Shown here piece by piece: positions 42,233 through 51,289 of a DNA stretch of 64,000 nucleotides. A program made the translations under genes and the position numbers. Numbering within the stretch: position 1 is the stretch's first letter; every line of letters begins with the position of its first letter. Origin of the DNA: DATBGO01 sp963785765 (GTDB lineage: Bacteria; Actinomycetota; Actinomycetes; Streptosporangiales; Streptosporangiaceae); contig CAWAWM010000004.1 of assembly GCA_963785765.1 (NCBI GenBank), positions 1,054,001-1,118,000 of the forward strand. Direction: 5' to 3'. The notes under the pieces are model-generated. The model was given only the letters and a program-made list of their open reading frames with translations. It did no database searches and was not told where the DNA came from.

Positions 42233-43221
42233 AAGGTCTCCTCACCCAGGACGGCTCGGTCACCGACGCTACCCAGCAGGGGATCGAGCAGGCAGCGGCC
42301 GGCGGCGCATTCTTCTGGCTCGATCTCGACATCCACGACCCCGGGCCCGATGACGACGTCACGGGGCTGCTGATCAATACCTTCCACTTTCACCCGGTGG
42401 CCGTCGAGGCAGTGGACAGGTTCGGCCAGCGGGCCCGCATTGACGACTACACCGACTTCGTCCACATCATCACCTTCGGCATCGCCGCCGACGGGAAAAG
42501 CGTGGCCGAGGTGCATTGCTTCGTGACCGGGAAATTCATCATCAGCATCCACCAGGGCAACTGCCCGGCGCTGGCCACGGTCCGCGACCGCATCGGCAAT
42601 CACCACTCCTGGGAGGTGGCCGCACCGCAGGTGGCCATCTGCTACCTGATCATGGACTGCCTGGTCGACTCGTTCTTCCCGGTGCTGTCCGACTTCGACG
42701 ATTCGATCGACGACCTCGAGGGCGCCATCCTGAAGAACCCGACCGAGGAGCAGCTGGGGACACTGTTCGACATGAAGCGGCAGATCATGGCGATTCGCAA
42801 GGTCATCACGCCGCAACGCGACATGATCTCCAGCCTGAACTCCGGCATGGTGGCGATCCCCGGGATGACCGAGGCGAGCTCGGCCTACTTTCGCAACCTG
42901 TACGACCACCTCATCCGCATCAGCGACATGGTGGACTCCTACCGGGACCTGATCGGCAGCGCCATGGACACGCACCTGTCCATGGTGTCCAACCGGCTGA
43001 ACGTGATCATGAAGCAACTGGCCATGATCGCCACTATCTTCCTGCCGCTGGGCTTCCTGACCGGGTTCTTCGGGCAGAATTTCGGCTGGCCGATCGCTCA
43101 TCTGCAGATCGGCCTCGGTTACTTCCTCTTCCTCGGCGTCGGCTCGGAGCTGGTCGCGATCTCGATTCTGTTCATCATCTTCAAACGGCGCGGCTGGCTG
43201 GGCAGTGGCCCCACGGCCTGA
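42229..43221 (+). CDS. CorA-like magnesium/divalent cation transporter with GQN motif
   Basis: A 330-residue CorA-superfamily protein: N-terminal alpha/beta cytosolic domain, long stalk helix, then two C-terminal membrane helices (VIMKQLAMIATIFLPLGFLTGFFG and LQIGLGYFLFLGVGSELVAISILFIIF). The loop motif is GQN (FFGQNFGW) rather than GMN, so ion choice may differ from classical Mg2+ transport. It starts at ATG 42229, overlapping the channel gene stop by four bases; the two cation-transport genes are almost certainly co-expressed. Confidence 0.88.
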   Translation: MKGLLTQDGSVTDATQQGIEQAAAGGAFFWLDLDIHDPGPDDDVTGLLINTFHFHPVAVEAVDRFGQRARIDDYTDFVHIITFGIAADGKSVAEVHCFVTGKFIISIHQGNCPALATVRDRIGNHHSWEVAAPQVAICYLIMDCLVDSFFPVLSDFDDSIDDLEGAILKNPTEEQLGTLFDMKRQIMAIRKVITPQRDMISSLNSGMVAIPGMTEASSAYFRNLYDHLIRISDMVDSYRDLIGSAMDTHLSMVSNRLNVIMKQLAMIATIFLPLGFLTGFFGQNFGWPIAHLQIGLGYFLFLGVGSELVAISILFIIFKRRGWLGSGPTA

Positions 43222-43243
43222 CCGGCCGGCCCGGGCAGCGACA

Positions 43244-43780
43244 ATGCCATCCATGGCGTTCCTCGTCGCGATCACCGGGCCGCCCGGGGCCGGCAAATCG
43301 ACGGTCGCCGGCCTGCTCTCCGGCGAGTTCGAGAAGAGCGCGCTCATCGAGGGCGACGCCTTCTTCGGCTTCCTGGCCCGCGGCGCCGTCGAGCCGTGGC
43401 TGCCCGCCGCGCACCGCCAGAACGAGGTGGTCACCCGCGCGGCGGCCGCCGCGGCCGGGGGCTACGTCGCGGGCGGGTACATCACCGTGTACGACGGCAT
43501 TCTCGGGCCCTGGTTCCTGGCCGATTTCGCGGCCGCGACGACCCTGGACTACCTGCACTACGCCGTGCTGCTGCCGTCCGCGGAGCGGTGCGTAGCGCAG
43601 GTGGCCGGGCGCACCGGTCACGAATTCACCGACGAAGCCGCCACCAGGCACATGCACAGACAGTTCGCGGGAGCCGGCCTCGACCAGCGGCACGTGCTGG
43701 CTGAGCTGTCCGGTCCGGCCGATGAAACGGCCGCGGAAATACTCAGGAGAATTCGTAACGGGACGCTGCGTTACCCATAG
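43244..43780 (+). CDS. P-loop AAA/kinase-like protein
   Basis: A 178-residue small P-loop protein: Walker A GPPGAGKST, then IEGDAFFGFL, YVAGGYITVYDGILGPWFL and a C-terminal lid (ERCVAQVAGRTGHEFTDEAATRHMHRQFAG). This resembles gluconate/chloramphenicol-type small-molecule kinases. The substrate is unknown. Start is ATG 43244; ATG 43253 (MAFLVAITG) is equally possible. It lies 22 bases after the CorA-like gene and 15 bases before a hydrolase gene, on the same strand, so it may belong to a longer unit. Confidence 0.72.
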   Translation: MPSMAFLVAITGPPGAGKSTVAGLLSGEFEKSALIEGDAFFGFLARGAVEPWLPAAHRQNEVVTRAAAAAAGGYVAGGYITVYDGILGPWFLADFAAATTLDYLHYAVLLPSAERCVAQVAGRTGHEFTDEAATRHMHRQFAGAGLDQRHVLAELSGPADETAAEILRRIRNGTLRYP

Positions 43781-43795
43781 CTGAAGGAGGACACG

Positions 43796-44677
43796 GTGAA
43801 TGCTGCACGCGAACCAGTCCGGGTCGACTTCCCGAGCGGGGACCTGACCGTGGCGGCGTACCGCTGGGATCCCGACGGCCCGCCCCGGGCCATCGTCCAG
43901 ATCACCCACGGCATGGGCGAGCACGCCCTGCGGTATGCCGGCCTGGCCGGGGCGCTGAACGCCCGCGGCATCGTGGTCTACGCCCAGGACCTGCGCGGGC
44001 ACGGGGCCACCGCGAGGTCCGCTGCGGAGCTTGGCCAGATCGGCGGGCCGGGCTGGACCGACCTGATCGGCGACATCGGCCGGCTCGGGGCCAGGGCCCG
44101 CCAGGAGCACCCCGCGGTCCCGCTGGTGCTGCTCGGGCACAGCATGGGCTCCTTCGCCGTCCAGCAGTACCTGCTCGACCATAGCCAGGACCTGGCCGCC
44201 GCCGTGCTGACCGGCACCGCGGTCCTCGACCTCCTGGAGCCGGCCCTGGACCTCGACGAGCCCCTCGACCTGACGGCGTTCAATGCCCCGTTCCAGCCCG
44301 CCCGCACGGACTTCGACTGGCTCAGCCGGGACGAGGCCCAGGTCGACAAGTACGTCAGCGACCCGCGCTGCGGGTTCGGCATCGACCAGGCCGCGGCCAG
44401 GGCGATGTTCGCCGGAGCACGCCAGCTGGCCGATCCCGGCCGGCTGGGAGCGATCCGTTCCGACTTGCCCGTCTACATCGCGGCCGGCGAGCTGGACCCG
44501 GTGGGCGGGCAGCTGGCGCTGGTCCATGCGCTGGTGGACCGGCTGACCTCCGCCGGGCTCACCGATGTCACCCTGAAGGTCTACCCGCAGGCCCGCCACG
44601 AGGTCTTCAACGAGATCAACCGCGACGAGGTCATCGACGACCTGCTCACCTGGCTGGACCACCGGCTCAGCCGGTGA
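43796..44677 (+). CDS. Alpha/beta hydrolase, monoacylglycerol lipase-like
   Basis: A 293-residue serine hydrolase of the S33/monoglyceride lipase type. It has the oxyanion HG motif (ITHGMGEHALRYAGLAGALNARGIVVYAQDLRGHG), the nucleophile Ser116 in GHSMG, and the C-terminal Asp (GELDPVGG) and His (PQARHEVFNE). Probably cytosolic. It would release glycerol or free fatty acid from monoacylglycerol or a related ester. GTG start 43796 follows AAGGAGG at 9-nt spacing. Confidence 0.88.
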   Translation: MNAAREPVRVDFPSGDLTVAAYRWDPDGPPRAIVQITHGMGEHALRYAGLAGALNARGIVVYAQDLRGHGATARSAAELGQIGGPGWTDLIGDIGRLGARARQEHPAVPLVLLGHSMGSFAVQQYLLDHSQDLAAAVLTGTAVLDLLEPALDLDEPLDLTAFNAPFQPARTDFDWLSRDEAQVDKYVSDPRCGFGIDQAAARAMFAGARQLADPGRLGAIRSDLPVYIAAGELDPVGGQLALVHALVDRLTSAGLTDVTLKVYPQARHEVFNEINRDEVIDDLLTWLDHRLSR

Positions 44678-44757
44678 TGGCGCCTGGCCGGCATTTTCCT
44701 GCGCGCCGAACGCGGTTAACATGCAGACATTTACCTAACTGAGGGGTGGCCTGCACA

Positions 44758-46212
44758 GTGACCGACACCAGCCACGCGGCGACCGCCGTCATCGAGGCCG
44801 AGGTACGTGAAGGTACATACGGTGACAAAGTCGTCGCGGTGGAGCCGGGCGGAGCCGAGTTCATCCCGCTGCACGACCGGCACGGTAAGCCGCACCAGCA
44901 GTTCTGGACCTGGGTGTCGCCGAACATGGAGTTCGCGACCATCTTCGTCGGGATCATCGGCGTCTGGTTCTTCGGCCAGTCGTTTTGGATGGCCGCGCTG
45001 GCGATCGTGCTGGGCACCGCGCTCGGCTCGCTGTCGATGGGCGCCCTGGCCGCCCGGGGGCCGCTGTTCGGCGTGCCGCAGATGGTGCTGTCCAGGATCG
45101 GCTTCGGCTACCTCGGCAACGTCCTGCCCGCCGGCCTCAACGCGGTCGTGGCCGGCATCGGCTGGTTCGCCGTCAACAGCGTCAGCGGCGCGTTCGCACT
45201 GAACGCGCTACTGGGCTGGAACGCCAAGATCTGCCTGCTGATCATCGTGCTGCTGCAGGTCGCGGTGGCCTTCTTCGGCCACAACCTGGTGCAGACGTTC
45301 GAGCGCTTTGCGTTCCCGTTCCTGGTGGTGGTGTTCGCCATCGCCGCGGTCGTGATCGTGTCCAAGGCGCACCCCGGCACGCATGTGACCGGCGTTCCTG
45401 GCGGCTTCCTGATCACGCTGGGCGCGGCGTTCGGCTACGCGGCGGGCTGGAACCCCTACGCCAGCGACTACACCCGCTACCTGCCGCCGGACACCAACCG
45501 GAGGGTCACGGGCCTGTGGGCCGGTCTCGGCGTGTTCCTGTCCTGCGTGGCGCTGGAGCTGGTCGGGGCGGCCGCGGCCACGATCACGAGCGCAGGCAAG
45601 TTCGCCGCCAACCCGACGGCCGGCTTCACCTCGCATCTGCCCACCGGGGTCGCGGACGTCACCCTGCTGGCGATCGCACTGGGCGCCGTCTGCGCGAACG
45701 CCCTCAACATCTACTCGGGCTCGATGTCCTTCCTGGCCCTGGGCATCAAGCTTCCGCTGCACCTGCGGCGGGCTATCGTGGCGCTCGTGTTCGGGGTGGC
45801 CGGGTTCTTCCTGGCCCTGTCCGGCCTCCACGACGCCGGCGCGAAGTACAACAACTTCCTGCTGGTCATCGCCTACTGGATCGGGCCATGGCTCGGCGTC
45901 TTCTTCACCGACCAGTTCCTGCGGCGCGGCAAGCGGGTCGACGGGCTGCTCTTCGACCACAAGCACCGGCCGTGGGCCGGCTTCGCCGCGATGGCCATCG
46001 CAACGGCGGTCTCGATCATCTTCTTCGCGAACCAGACCGAGTACATCGGCGTGGTGCCCAGGCACATCGCGGGCTTCGGTGACATCGCCTTCGAGGTCGG
46101 CTTCGTGCTGGCGGCCTTGCTCTACGCGCTGTTCTTCAAGGTGCAGGGCGAGGCCCGGGTGGAGGAGACACTGCACATTCCGGACGAGCCGCTGGCCGTG
46201 CCTGCCGACTAG
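44758..46212 (+). CDS. Cytosine/purine permease, NCS1 family (CodB-like)
   Basis: A 484-residue transporter with about 12 membrane helices of the nucleobase:cation symporter-1 family. Marker regions are FFGQSFWMAALAIVLGTALGSLSMG, GPLFGVPQMVLSRIGFGYLGN, GFGYAAGWNPYASDYTRYLPP-like sequence in helix 6-7, and YWIGPWLGVFFTDQFLRRGKR. A cytosine deaminase gene converges directly on it (43-bp gap), which makes cytosine the likeliest substrate. Start is GTG 44758, with GAGGGG upstream; GTG 44746 is possible. Confidence 0.88.
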   Translation: MTDTSHAATAVIEAEVREGTYGDKVVAVEPGGAEFIPLHDRHGKPHQQFWTWVSPNMEFATIFVGIIGVWFFGQSFWMAALAIVLGTALGSLSMGALAARGPLFGVPQMVLSRIGFGYLGNVLPAGLNAVVAGIGWFAVNSVSGAFALNALLGWNAKICLLIIVLLQVAVAFFGHNLVQTFERFAFPFLVVVFAIAAVVIVSKAHPGTHVTGVPGGFLITLGAAFGYAAGWNPYASDYTRYLPPDTNRRVTGLWAGLGVFLSCVALELVGAAAATITSAGKFAANPTAGFTSHLPTGVADVTLLAIALGAVCANALNIYSGSMSFLALGIKLPLHLRRAIVALVFGVAGFFLALSGLHDAGAKYNNFLLVIAYWIGPWLGVFFTDQFLRRGKRVDGLLFDHKHRPWAGFAAMAIATAVSIIFFANQTEYIGVVPRHIAGFGDIAFEVGFVLAALLYALFFKVQGEARVEETLHIPDEPLAVPAD

Positions 46213-46255
46213 CCCGCCGCGCCGGCGGCGCCCCCAGGGACCGGGCGTGGCCGCA

Positions 46256-47524
46256 TCAGGCCCGCAGGAAGGTGACCTGCTCTTCGGCGCCGTCCCAGAG
46301 CACCGTGTGCAGCGCCGGCGTGGCCCTGGCTAGCACCTTCCCGCCGCGCAGCACCAGCGTGCGGGGCGCCACCAGCCGCAGCGCGTCCGCCTCCGATGGC
46401 GCATCGAAGACCACCAGGTCGGCCGGCCCGCCCGGCCGCAGCCCGTAATCGGGCAGGCCGAGAGCCCGGGCCGGATTCGTCGTGATCATCTCGATGAGCC
46501 GCCGCAGCTCGCCGTCACCGGACATCTGCCCGAGGTGCACGAACACGAACGCAGCCTGCAGCGGATCGCCGTACCCCAGCGGATACCACGGGTCCATCAC
46601 CGAGTCGTGCCCGATACAAACGTTGACGCCCGCCTCCTGCAGCTGCTTGACCCGGGTGTGACCGCGCCGGATCGGCCCGGTGTCGAAGCGGCCCTGCAGC
46701 ACGGAGTTGTCCAGCGGGTTCGTGACCATGTGCAGGCCAGCCCGGGCAATGTTGGCGATCAGCCGGTGCGCATACGCGTTGTTGTAGGAATGCATCGCGG
46801 TGGTGTGGCTGGCCGTGACCCGGCCGGACATCCCCCGCCGGATCGTCTCGGCCGCCATCACCTCGACAAAGCGCGAGTGATCGTCGTCGGTCTCATCGCA
46901 GTGGATGTCCACCCGCAGCCCGTGCTCGTCAGCCAGGGCCATCGCGAACCTGACCGACTCCACGCCGTCCTCGCGGGTCAGCTCGTAGTGCGGGATGCCG
47001 CCGACGACATCCGCGCCCAGCTCGACCGCCCGGCGCATCAGCTCCCGGCCGCCCGCAAAGCCCAGGATGCCCTGCTGGGGAAACGCCACGAGCTGCAGGT
47101 CGATCAGGCCGCGGACCTCCTCGCGCAGGTCCACGAGCGCACGCAGCGCGCGCAGCTGCGGATCGCAGACGTCGACGTGGCTGCGGACCTGCTGGACCCC
47201 GCAGGCGAGCTGCCAGCGCAGGATCTGCCGGGCGCGCGACTGCACGTCCGCATAGGTCAGGTCAGCGGCCCGCTGCGCCCAGACCGCGATGCCCTCGATC
47301 AGCGAGCCGGACACGTTCGGCCGCGGCTGGCCCACGGTGAGCACGGCATCCAGGTGAATGTGCGGTTCGACCAGGGGCGGCGTGACCAGGCGCCCGGCCA
47401 GGTCGAGAACCTCGGCCGCGGAGGTGCCGGCGCCGACGGTGACGATCCGGTCGCCGTCGACGCCCAGATCGCTCAGTACGGCCTGGCCCGCCACCCGGGC
47501 ATTGCGGAGAATCAGATCGATCAT
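46256..47524 (-). CDS. codA: Cytosine deaminase / amidohydrolase family (CodA-like)
   Basis: A 422-residue metal-dependent deaminase that converts cytosine to uracil and ammonia. Metal and substrate motifs follow CodA: EPHIHLDAVLT, VRSHVDVCDPQL, the HCDETDDDHSRF signature, ASHTTAMHSYN and GHDSVMDPWYPLG (catalytic Asp). Start ATG 47524 opens the N-terminal composite domain (IDLILRNARV). It is convergent with the permease gene and divergent from the acyl-CoA dehydrogenase gene. Related enzymes act on isoguanine or other ring systems, so cytosine is likely, not proven. Confidence 0.87.
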   Translation of the reverse strand: MIDLILRNARVAGQAVLSDLGVDGDRIVTVGAGTSAAEVLDLAGRLVTPPLVEPHIHLDAVLTVGQPRPNVSGSLIEGIAVWAQRAADLTYADVQSRARQILRWQLACGVQQVRSHVDVCDPQLRALRALVDLREEVRGLIDLQLVAFPQQGILGFAGGRELMRRAVELGADVVGGIPHYELTREDGVESVRFAMALADEHGLRVDIHCDETDDDHSRFVEVMAAETIRRGMSGRVTASHTTAMHSYNNAYAHRLIANIARAGLHMVTNPLDNSVLQGRFDTGPIRRGHTRVKQLQEAGVNVCIGHDSVMDPWYPLGYGDPLQAAFVFVHLGQMSGDGELRRLIEMITTNPARALGLPDYGLRPGGPADLVVFDAPSEADALRLVAPRTLVLRGGKVLARATPALHTVLWDGAEEQVTFLRA

Positions 47525-47656
47525 CTGGCTATCATCGCGCGCTCCGTTGAAGCTGGCTCGTCGTCCTGGCCGGCCGGTCCCAGCCTTGCGGCTCGCGGAC
47601 GGCGAGCTTACGCTGCCTAACGTCATCGCCTTCGTCATCCTGAGATACGGACCAGA

Positions 47657-48802
47657 ATGCTCTTTACCGCAGATCACGAGGCTTTCCGGCAGTCGGCCCG
47701 GAGGGTCCTGGAGCGCGAGGTCGTCCCGCACGCGCAAGAGTGGGAGGAAGCCGGCGCCTTCCCCGCCCATCAGCTGTTCAAGGTTCTGGGGGCGGCCGGG
47801 CTGCTCGGTGTCGAGTACGACCCCGAATACGGCGGCCAGGGCGCCGACCACTCCTACACGGTCATCCTGGGCGAGGAACTCGGCCGGATGGGCTGCGCGG
47901 GGGTCGCGATGGCCATCGCGGTGCAGAACGACATGGCGACACCCTCGCTGCACAGCCACGGCAGCCACGAGCTGAAGCAGCGCTACCTGGTCCCGGCGCT
48001 GCGCGGCGAGATGGTGGCCGCCATCGCCGTCACCGAGCCCGACGCCGGTTCCGATGTGGCCGGCATCAGGACCCGGGCCGTGCGGGACGGCGACGACTGG
48101 GTCATCAACGGGTCGAAGCTCTACATCACCAACGGCACCCAGGCGGACTGGCTGTGCCTGCTGGCCAGGACCTCGGACGAGGGCGGCTATCAGGGGATGT
48201 CGCAGATCCTGTTCCCGACTTCCGCGCCGGGGTTCGCGGTCAGCCGGAAGCTGCGCAAGCTCGGTAACAACTGCTCCGACACCGCGGAGCTGTCCTTCAC
48301 CGACGCGCGGGTGCCGGTGTCGCACACGATCGGCCAGGCCGGCCGTGGTTTCCAGCAGCAGATGCAGCAGTTCCAGAACGAGCGGATGATCGCCTCCTAC
48401 ACGGCCGTCGGCGCCATGGCGGCCGCGCTCCGCCGGACCGCTGATTACCTCCGCGACCGGCACACGTTCGGCCGGCCGCTGCTGTCCCGCCAGTACGTGC
48501 AGTTCCGGCTGGCCGAACTCGCCGCCGACCTGGACACGCTGCGGCATTACAACTACGCGTGCGCGGAGGCTTACCTGCGCGGCGAGGACACCACCAGGTT
48601 CGCGACGATCGCCAAGCTGAAGGCCGGCCGCCTGCAACGCGAGGTCGCCGATACCTGCCTGCAGTTCCACGGCGGGTTCGGCTACATGGAAGAGGCCTGG
48701 GTATCGCGCTTCTTCAGGGACAGCCGCCTGCTGTCCATCGGCGGCGGAGCCGACGAGGTCATGCTCCAGATCCTGGCCAGGCTGGACGGCTTCGCCGGAT
48801 GA
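47657..48802 (+). CDS. Acyl-CoA dehydrogenase
   Basis: A 381-residue FAD flavoprotein that introduces the alpha-beta double bond in an acyl-CoA. Signature 1 is VTEPDAGSDVAGIRT, followed by the FAD loop WVINGSKLYITNGTQADW. Signature 2 is LQFHGGFGYMEEAWVSRFFRDSRL, where the Glu pair holds the catalytic base position of the isovaleryl/short-chain type families. Length is standard. ATG 47657, divergent from codA across 132 bases. The acyl chain specificity is unknown, and no enoyl-CoA hydratase or thiolase gene is adjacent. Confidence 0.9.
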   Translation: MLFTADHEAFRQSARRVLEREVVPHAQEWEEAGAFPAHQLFKVLGAAGLLGVEYDPEYGGQGADHSYTVILGEELGRMGCAGVAMAIAVQNDMATPSLHSHGSHELKQRYLVPALRGEMVAAIAVTEPDAGSDVAGIRTRAVRDGDDWVINGSKLYITNGTQADWLCLLARTSDEGGYQGMSQILFPTSAPGFAVSRKLRKLGNNCSDTAELSFTDARVPVSHTIGQAGRGFQQQMQQFQNERMIASYTAVGAMAAALRRTADYLRDRHTFGRPLLSRQYVQFRLAELAADLDTLRHYNYACAEAYLRGEDTTRFATIAKLKAGRLQREVADTCLQFHGGFGYMEEAWVSRFFRDSRLLSIGGGADEVMLQILARLDGFAG

Positions 48803-48884
48803 GCGGCGGGCGCCGGACGCAGCGGGCCCGGACGCGTGCGCTCGCTATCTCCAGGATGCGCCGGGCCTGGGCCGCTGGGCTGCC

Positions 48885-49241
48885 TCAGAGCGCGATGAAG
48901 GCCGCGCCGCAGTCAGCTCCGTGCGCCGTCTCGTCGTCGAACCACACGCCGCCCTCGGCGAGGTAGCGGAACCTGAGCGTGCTGTGGGCCGGCACGCTGA
49001 CCGCGGTGCTGCGGGTGCCGTTGGCACGCCGGCGCAGCGGGTGCGCGAACGGATTCCAGTCGTTGAAGTCGCCCACGACTGAAACGGCGCCAGGCGGCTC
49101 GTCGGCAGGTATTACGAAGGTCACGCGCACGAGATCGTTACGGTCGGGCCTGGTCGTCTTGATCAATGGCTTCTCCGCTCGGTCGGGCGGTCCGGCGGTC
49201 TGGCGGGCCGGACTGCGGCGCCTAGTTTTCACCATTGTCAT
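48885..49241 (-). CDS. Isoamylase early-set (CBM48-like) domain protein
   Basis: A 118-residue protein whose C-terminal 85 residues form a glycogen-binding-type beta sandwich: VRVTFVIPADEPPGAVSVVGDFNDWNPFAHPLRRRANGTRSTAVSVPAHSTLRFRYLAEGGVWFDDETA. The VVGDFNDWNP stretch is the classical CBM48/AMPK-beta signature. The first 35 residues are basic and probably disordered. Such stand-alone domains are common in actinomycetes; binding to alpha-glucan is inferred. Start ATG 49241 (MTMVKTRRR); ATG 49235 is equally possible. Confidence 0.82.
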   Translation of the reverse strand: MTMVKTRRRSPARQTAGPPDRAEKPLIKTTRPDRNDLVRVTFVIPADEPPGAVSVVGDFNDWNPFAHPLRRRANGTRSTAVSVPAHSTLRFRYLAEGGVWFDDETAHGADCGAAFIAL

Positions 49242-49305
49242 GTCGGCCCCGTGTCCGATGTGCGACATCGACGTGAATGAGCCGATGGCTCAGTCCAGAA
49301 GTCGC

Positions 49306-50388
49306 TCAGTCCAGCAGGTCAGCAGGCGGCCTGCGGGCGGTTACCGCGGCGGTACGCGCCCGGCCAAGCTGCAGGATCATCTGGGGGGCACCGGGCAGCG
49401 CCAGGCGGCTACGGATCTCGGCCCGCAGCACCGGCAGCTCCAGCGGCTGACTGTGCAGGCTCGCGAAGACCCACCGGCTGGCGGCGTGCAGCAGCAGCCG
49501 GTGCAGCGCCTGGCCAGCGCGCAGCCAGTCGGCCGGGCCGTCGGCCACGGTGACCAGCACGGCAGTCGCGGTCGGCGTCTCGCCGCTGCTGTCAAGCAGC
49601 CCGACATCTCGCCCGAGGTCAAAATCGCGCTGGGCCAGCCGACCGGCTTGCGGGTGCCGGGGCGGCGGGAAGGCATGCGCGGGCACCCCGTCGCGGGCGG
49701 CATCTCCGATGCGGCGGGTCCAGCTGCGCGTGTGATGAAGCACTGCCTGGTCAGCCTGAAGCCGGCCGTCGGCTTCGGCCACCAGCGCCGCAAGCTGCAG
49801 ATAGTGATCAGGCTGCTCGACGTAGCACAGCGTCGCGCCTTCCGCGGCCGCAGCCCGCTGCAGGCGGGCCAGCAAGCTCGCGGCGACCGGCTCCGGCTCG
49901 AAGGCGCCCCGGTGCGTGTGCCGGTGTGGCACGGCCGCCAGCAGCTGCCGTTCGGCGCTGGTCATCGGCGCCGCCGCGCCCAGCCGTACGCAGGCCAGCA
50001 GAGCGGGCTGGGCCGGATCGGGCAGCAGGCTCACCACTGGCCGGTAACCGGCCTGCCGCACCGCCAGCCGCAGTCCGAACAGCGCCGCACCGCAGCTGAT
50101 GAGCAGCTCCCGGCCCGCCGGGTCGATGCCAGCCAGAATGCGGCTCGGGTCAGCGATCAGCTCGAGCCCGCCGGAGCCCGGGCGGAACCGCCAGGGCTGG
50201 GTGTTGTGCAGGGATGGCGCCCTGGCTGCCGTGGCCACCAGGGACTCGACCAACTCCACGGGGACCGGCCCAGCCGGGGGAAGCGGCCCTGGCACCTCGT
50301 GCGCGGGGCGCCGGAAGGGTGCGGAGATGTCCGGGCGGGCGCTCGCCGGCCGCTCGCGGCCGCGCTGCGGTGGAGCGATCTCCGTCAT
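49306..50388 (-). CDS. Acg-family FMN-binding nitroreductase-like protein
   Basis: A 360-residue protein of two tandem nitroreductase-like halves, as in mycobacterial Acg (Rv2032) proteins, which bind FMN but lack ordinary nitroreductase activity. Motifs are ATAARAPSLHNTQPWRFRPG, CGAALFGLRLAVRQAGY, PHRHTHRGAFEPEP and the C-terminal ALPGAPQMILQLGRARTA. The family is linked to dormancy or stress in mycobacteria; its role here is inferred. Start ATG 50388 with AGGTGA upstream; GTG 50397 is an alternative. Confidence 0.83.
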   Translation of the reverse strand: MTEIAPPQRGRERPASARPDISAPFRRPAHEVPGPLPPAGPVPVELVESLVATAARAPSLHNTQPWRFRPGSGGLELIADPSRILAGIDPAGRELLISCGAALFGLRLAVRQAGYRPVVSLLPDPAQPALLACVRLGAAAPMTSAERQLLAAVPHRHTHRGAFEPEPVAASLLARLQRAAAAEGATLCYVEQPDHYLQLAALVAEADGRLQADQAVLHHTRSWTRRIGDAARDGVPAHAFPPPRHPQAGRLAQRDFDLGRDVGLLDSSGETPTATAVLVTVADGPADWLRAGQALHRLLLHAASRWVFASLHSQPLELPVLRAEIRSRLALPGAPQMILQLGRARTAAVTARRPPADLLD

Positions 50389-50662
50389 GTCTGTCACCTG
50401 TCGTGGGCTATCACCAGCCTGGCTGTGCGACGGTCCGCCTGACAGTGCCCTCCGGCCCGTCAGGCCAGGTCCTAAGGCTCGACTTGGCCCCTTTCGGCGC
50501 AGCTCCAGGCTAGGATTCGGCCCATGCGCGGGATCATCCTGCCGGGCCGGGCCGGTTATCTGGCTACCCGATCGATGCGGTCAGGTCGGGTCCGCTCCGC
50601 CCGCTCGATCAGCCTGGCCATCCCCGGCTGACTGCGGCGCGCGATGTCGCGGCGGCGGCCTC

Positions 50663-51289
50663 ATGAAGATCCGTCCGCTCGCTATCGACGGGGCTTTCGA
50701 GATCGACACCGCGCCGCACACCGACCCGCGCGGCCTGTTTCTTGAGTGGTACAGGTTCGACCGGCTGGCCGAGGCGGTGGGTCATCCGCTGCGGCTGGCC
50801 CAGGCGAACCTGTCCGTGTCCGCCCGGGGCGTGGTACGCGGCATTCACTTCGCCGACGTACCGCCTGGCCAGGCCAAGTACGTGACGTGCGTTCGCGGCG
50901 CGGTGCTGGACGCCATCGTCGACCTTCGAGTCGGCTCGCCGACCTTCGGCCGGTGGGAGGGCGTCCAGCTCGACGATGACCGGCGCCGGGCTGTGTACCT
51001 GGCGGAAGGCATCGGCCACGGGTTCTGCGCGCTCACCGACGACGCCACGCTGACCTACCTGTGCTCGCAGACCTACGCACCCGGCCGTGAGCACTCGGTT
51101 CATCCGCTCGACGCCGACCTGGCGATCGCCTGGCCAGCCGATTCGCCACTCGTCTCGGACCGCGACGAGGCGGCCCCCACGCTCGCCCAGGCTGCCCAGG
51201 CCGGCCTGCTGCCTGATTACGCGGCCTGCCTCGGCTGGACGGGATCACTCGAAGCAGGCGAATCCGGCGGGCTCGCCGCTCACCCCTGA
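50663..51289 (+). CDS. dTDP-4-dehydrorhamnose 3,5-epimerase family protein (RmlC-like)
   Basis: A 208-residue cupin of the RmlC family: FEIDTAPHTDPRGLFLEWYR, QANLSVSARGVVRGIHFADVPPGQAKYVTCVRGAVLDAIVDLRVGSPTFG, VYLAEGIGHGFCAL, then YAPGREHSVHPLD. The active-site His (GIHF) and the Asp of the YxxCxxG...DLR region are present. It would epimerise a dTDP-4-keto sugar for a surface glycan or glycosylated product. No other rhamnose genes are adjacent, so the pathway is unknown. ATG 50663. Its last ten bases overlap the convergent epimerase gene. Confidence 0.86.
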   Translation: MKIRPLAIDGAFEIDTAPHTDPRGLFLEWYRFDRLAEAVGHPLRLAQANLSVSARGVVRGIHFADVPPGQAKYVTCVRGAVLDAIVDLRVGSPTFGRWEGVQLDDDRRRAVYLAEGIGHGFCALTDDATLTYLCSQTYAPGREHSVHPLDADLAIAWPADSPLVSDRDEAAPTLAQAAQAGLLPDYAACLGWTGSLEAGESGGLAAHP

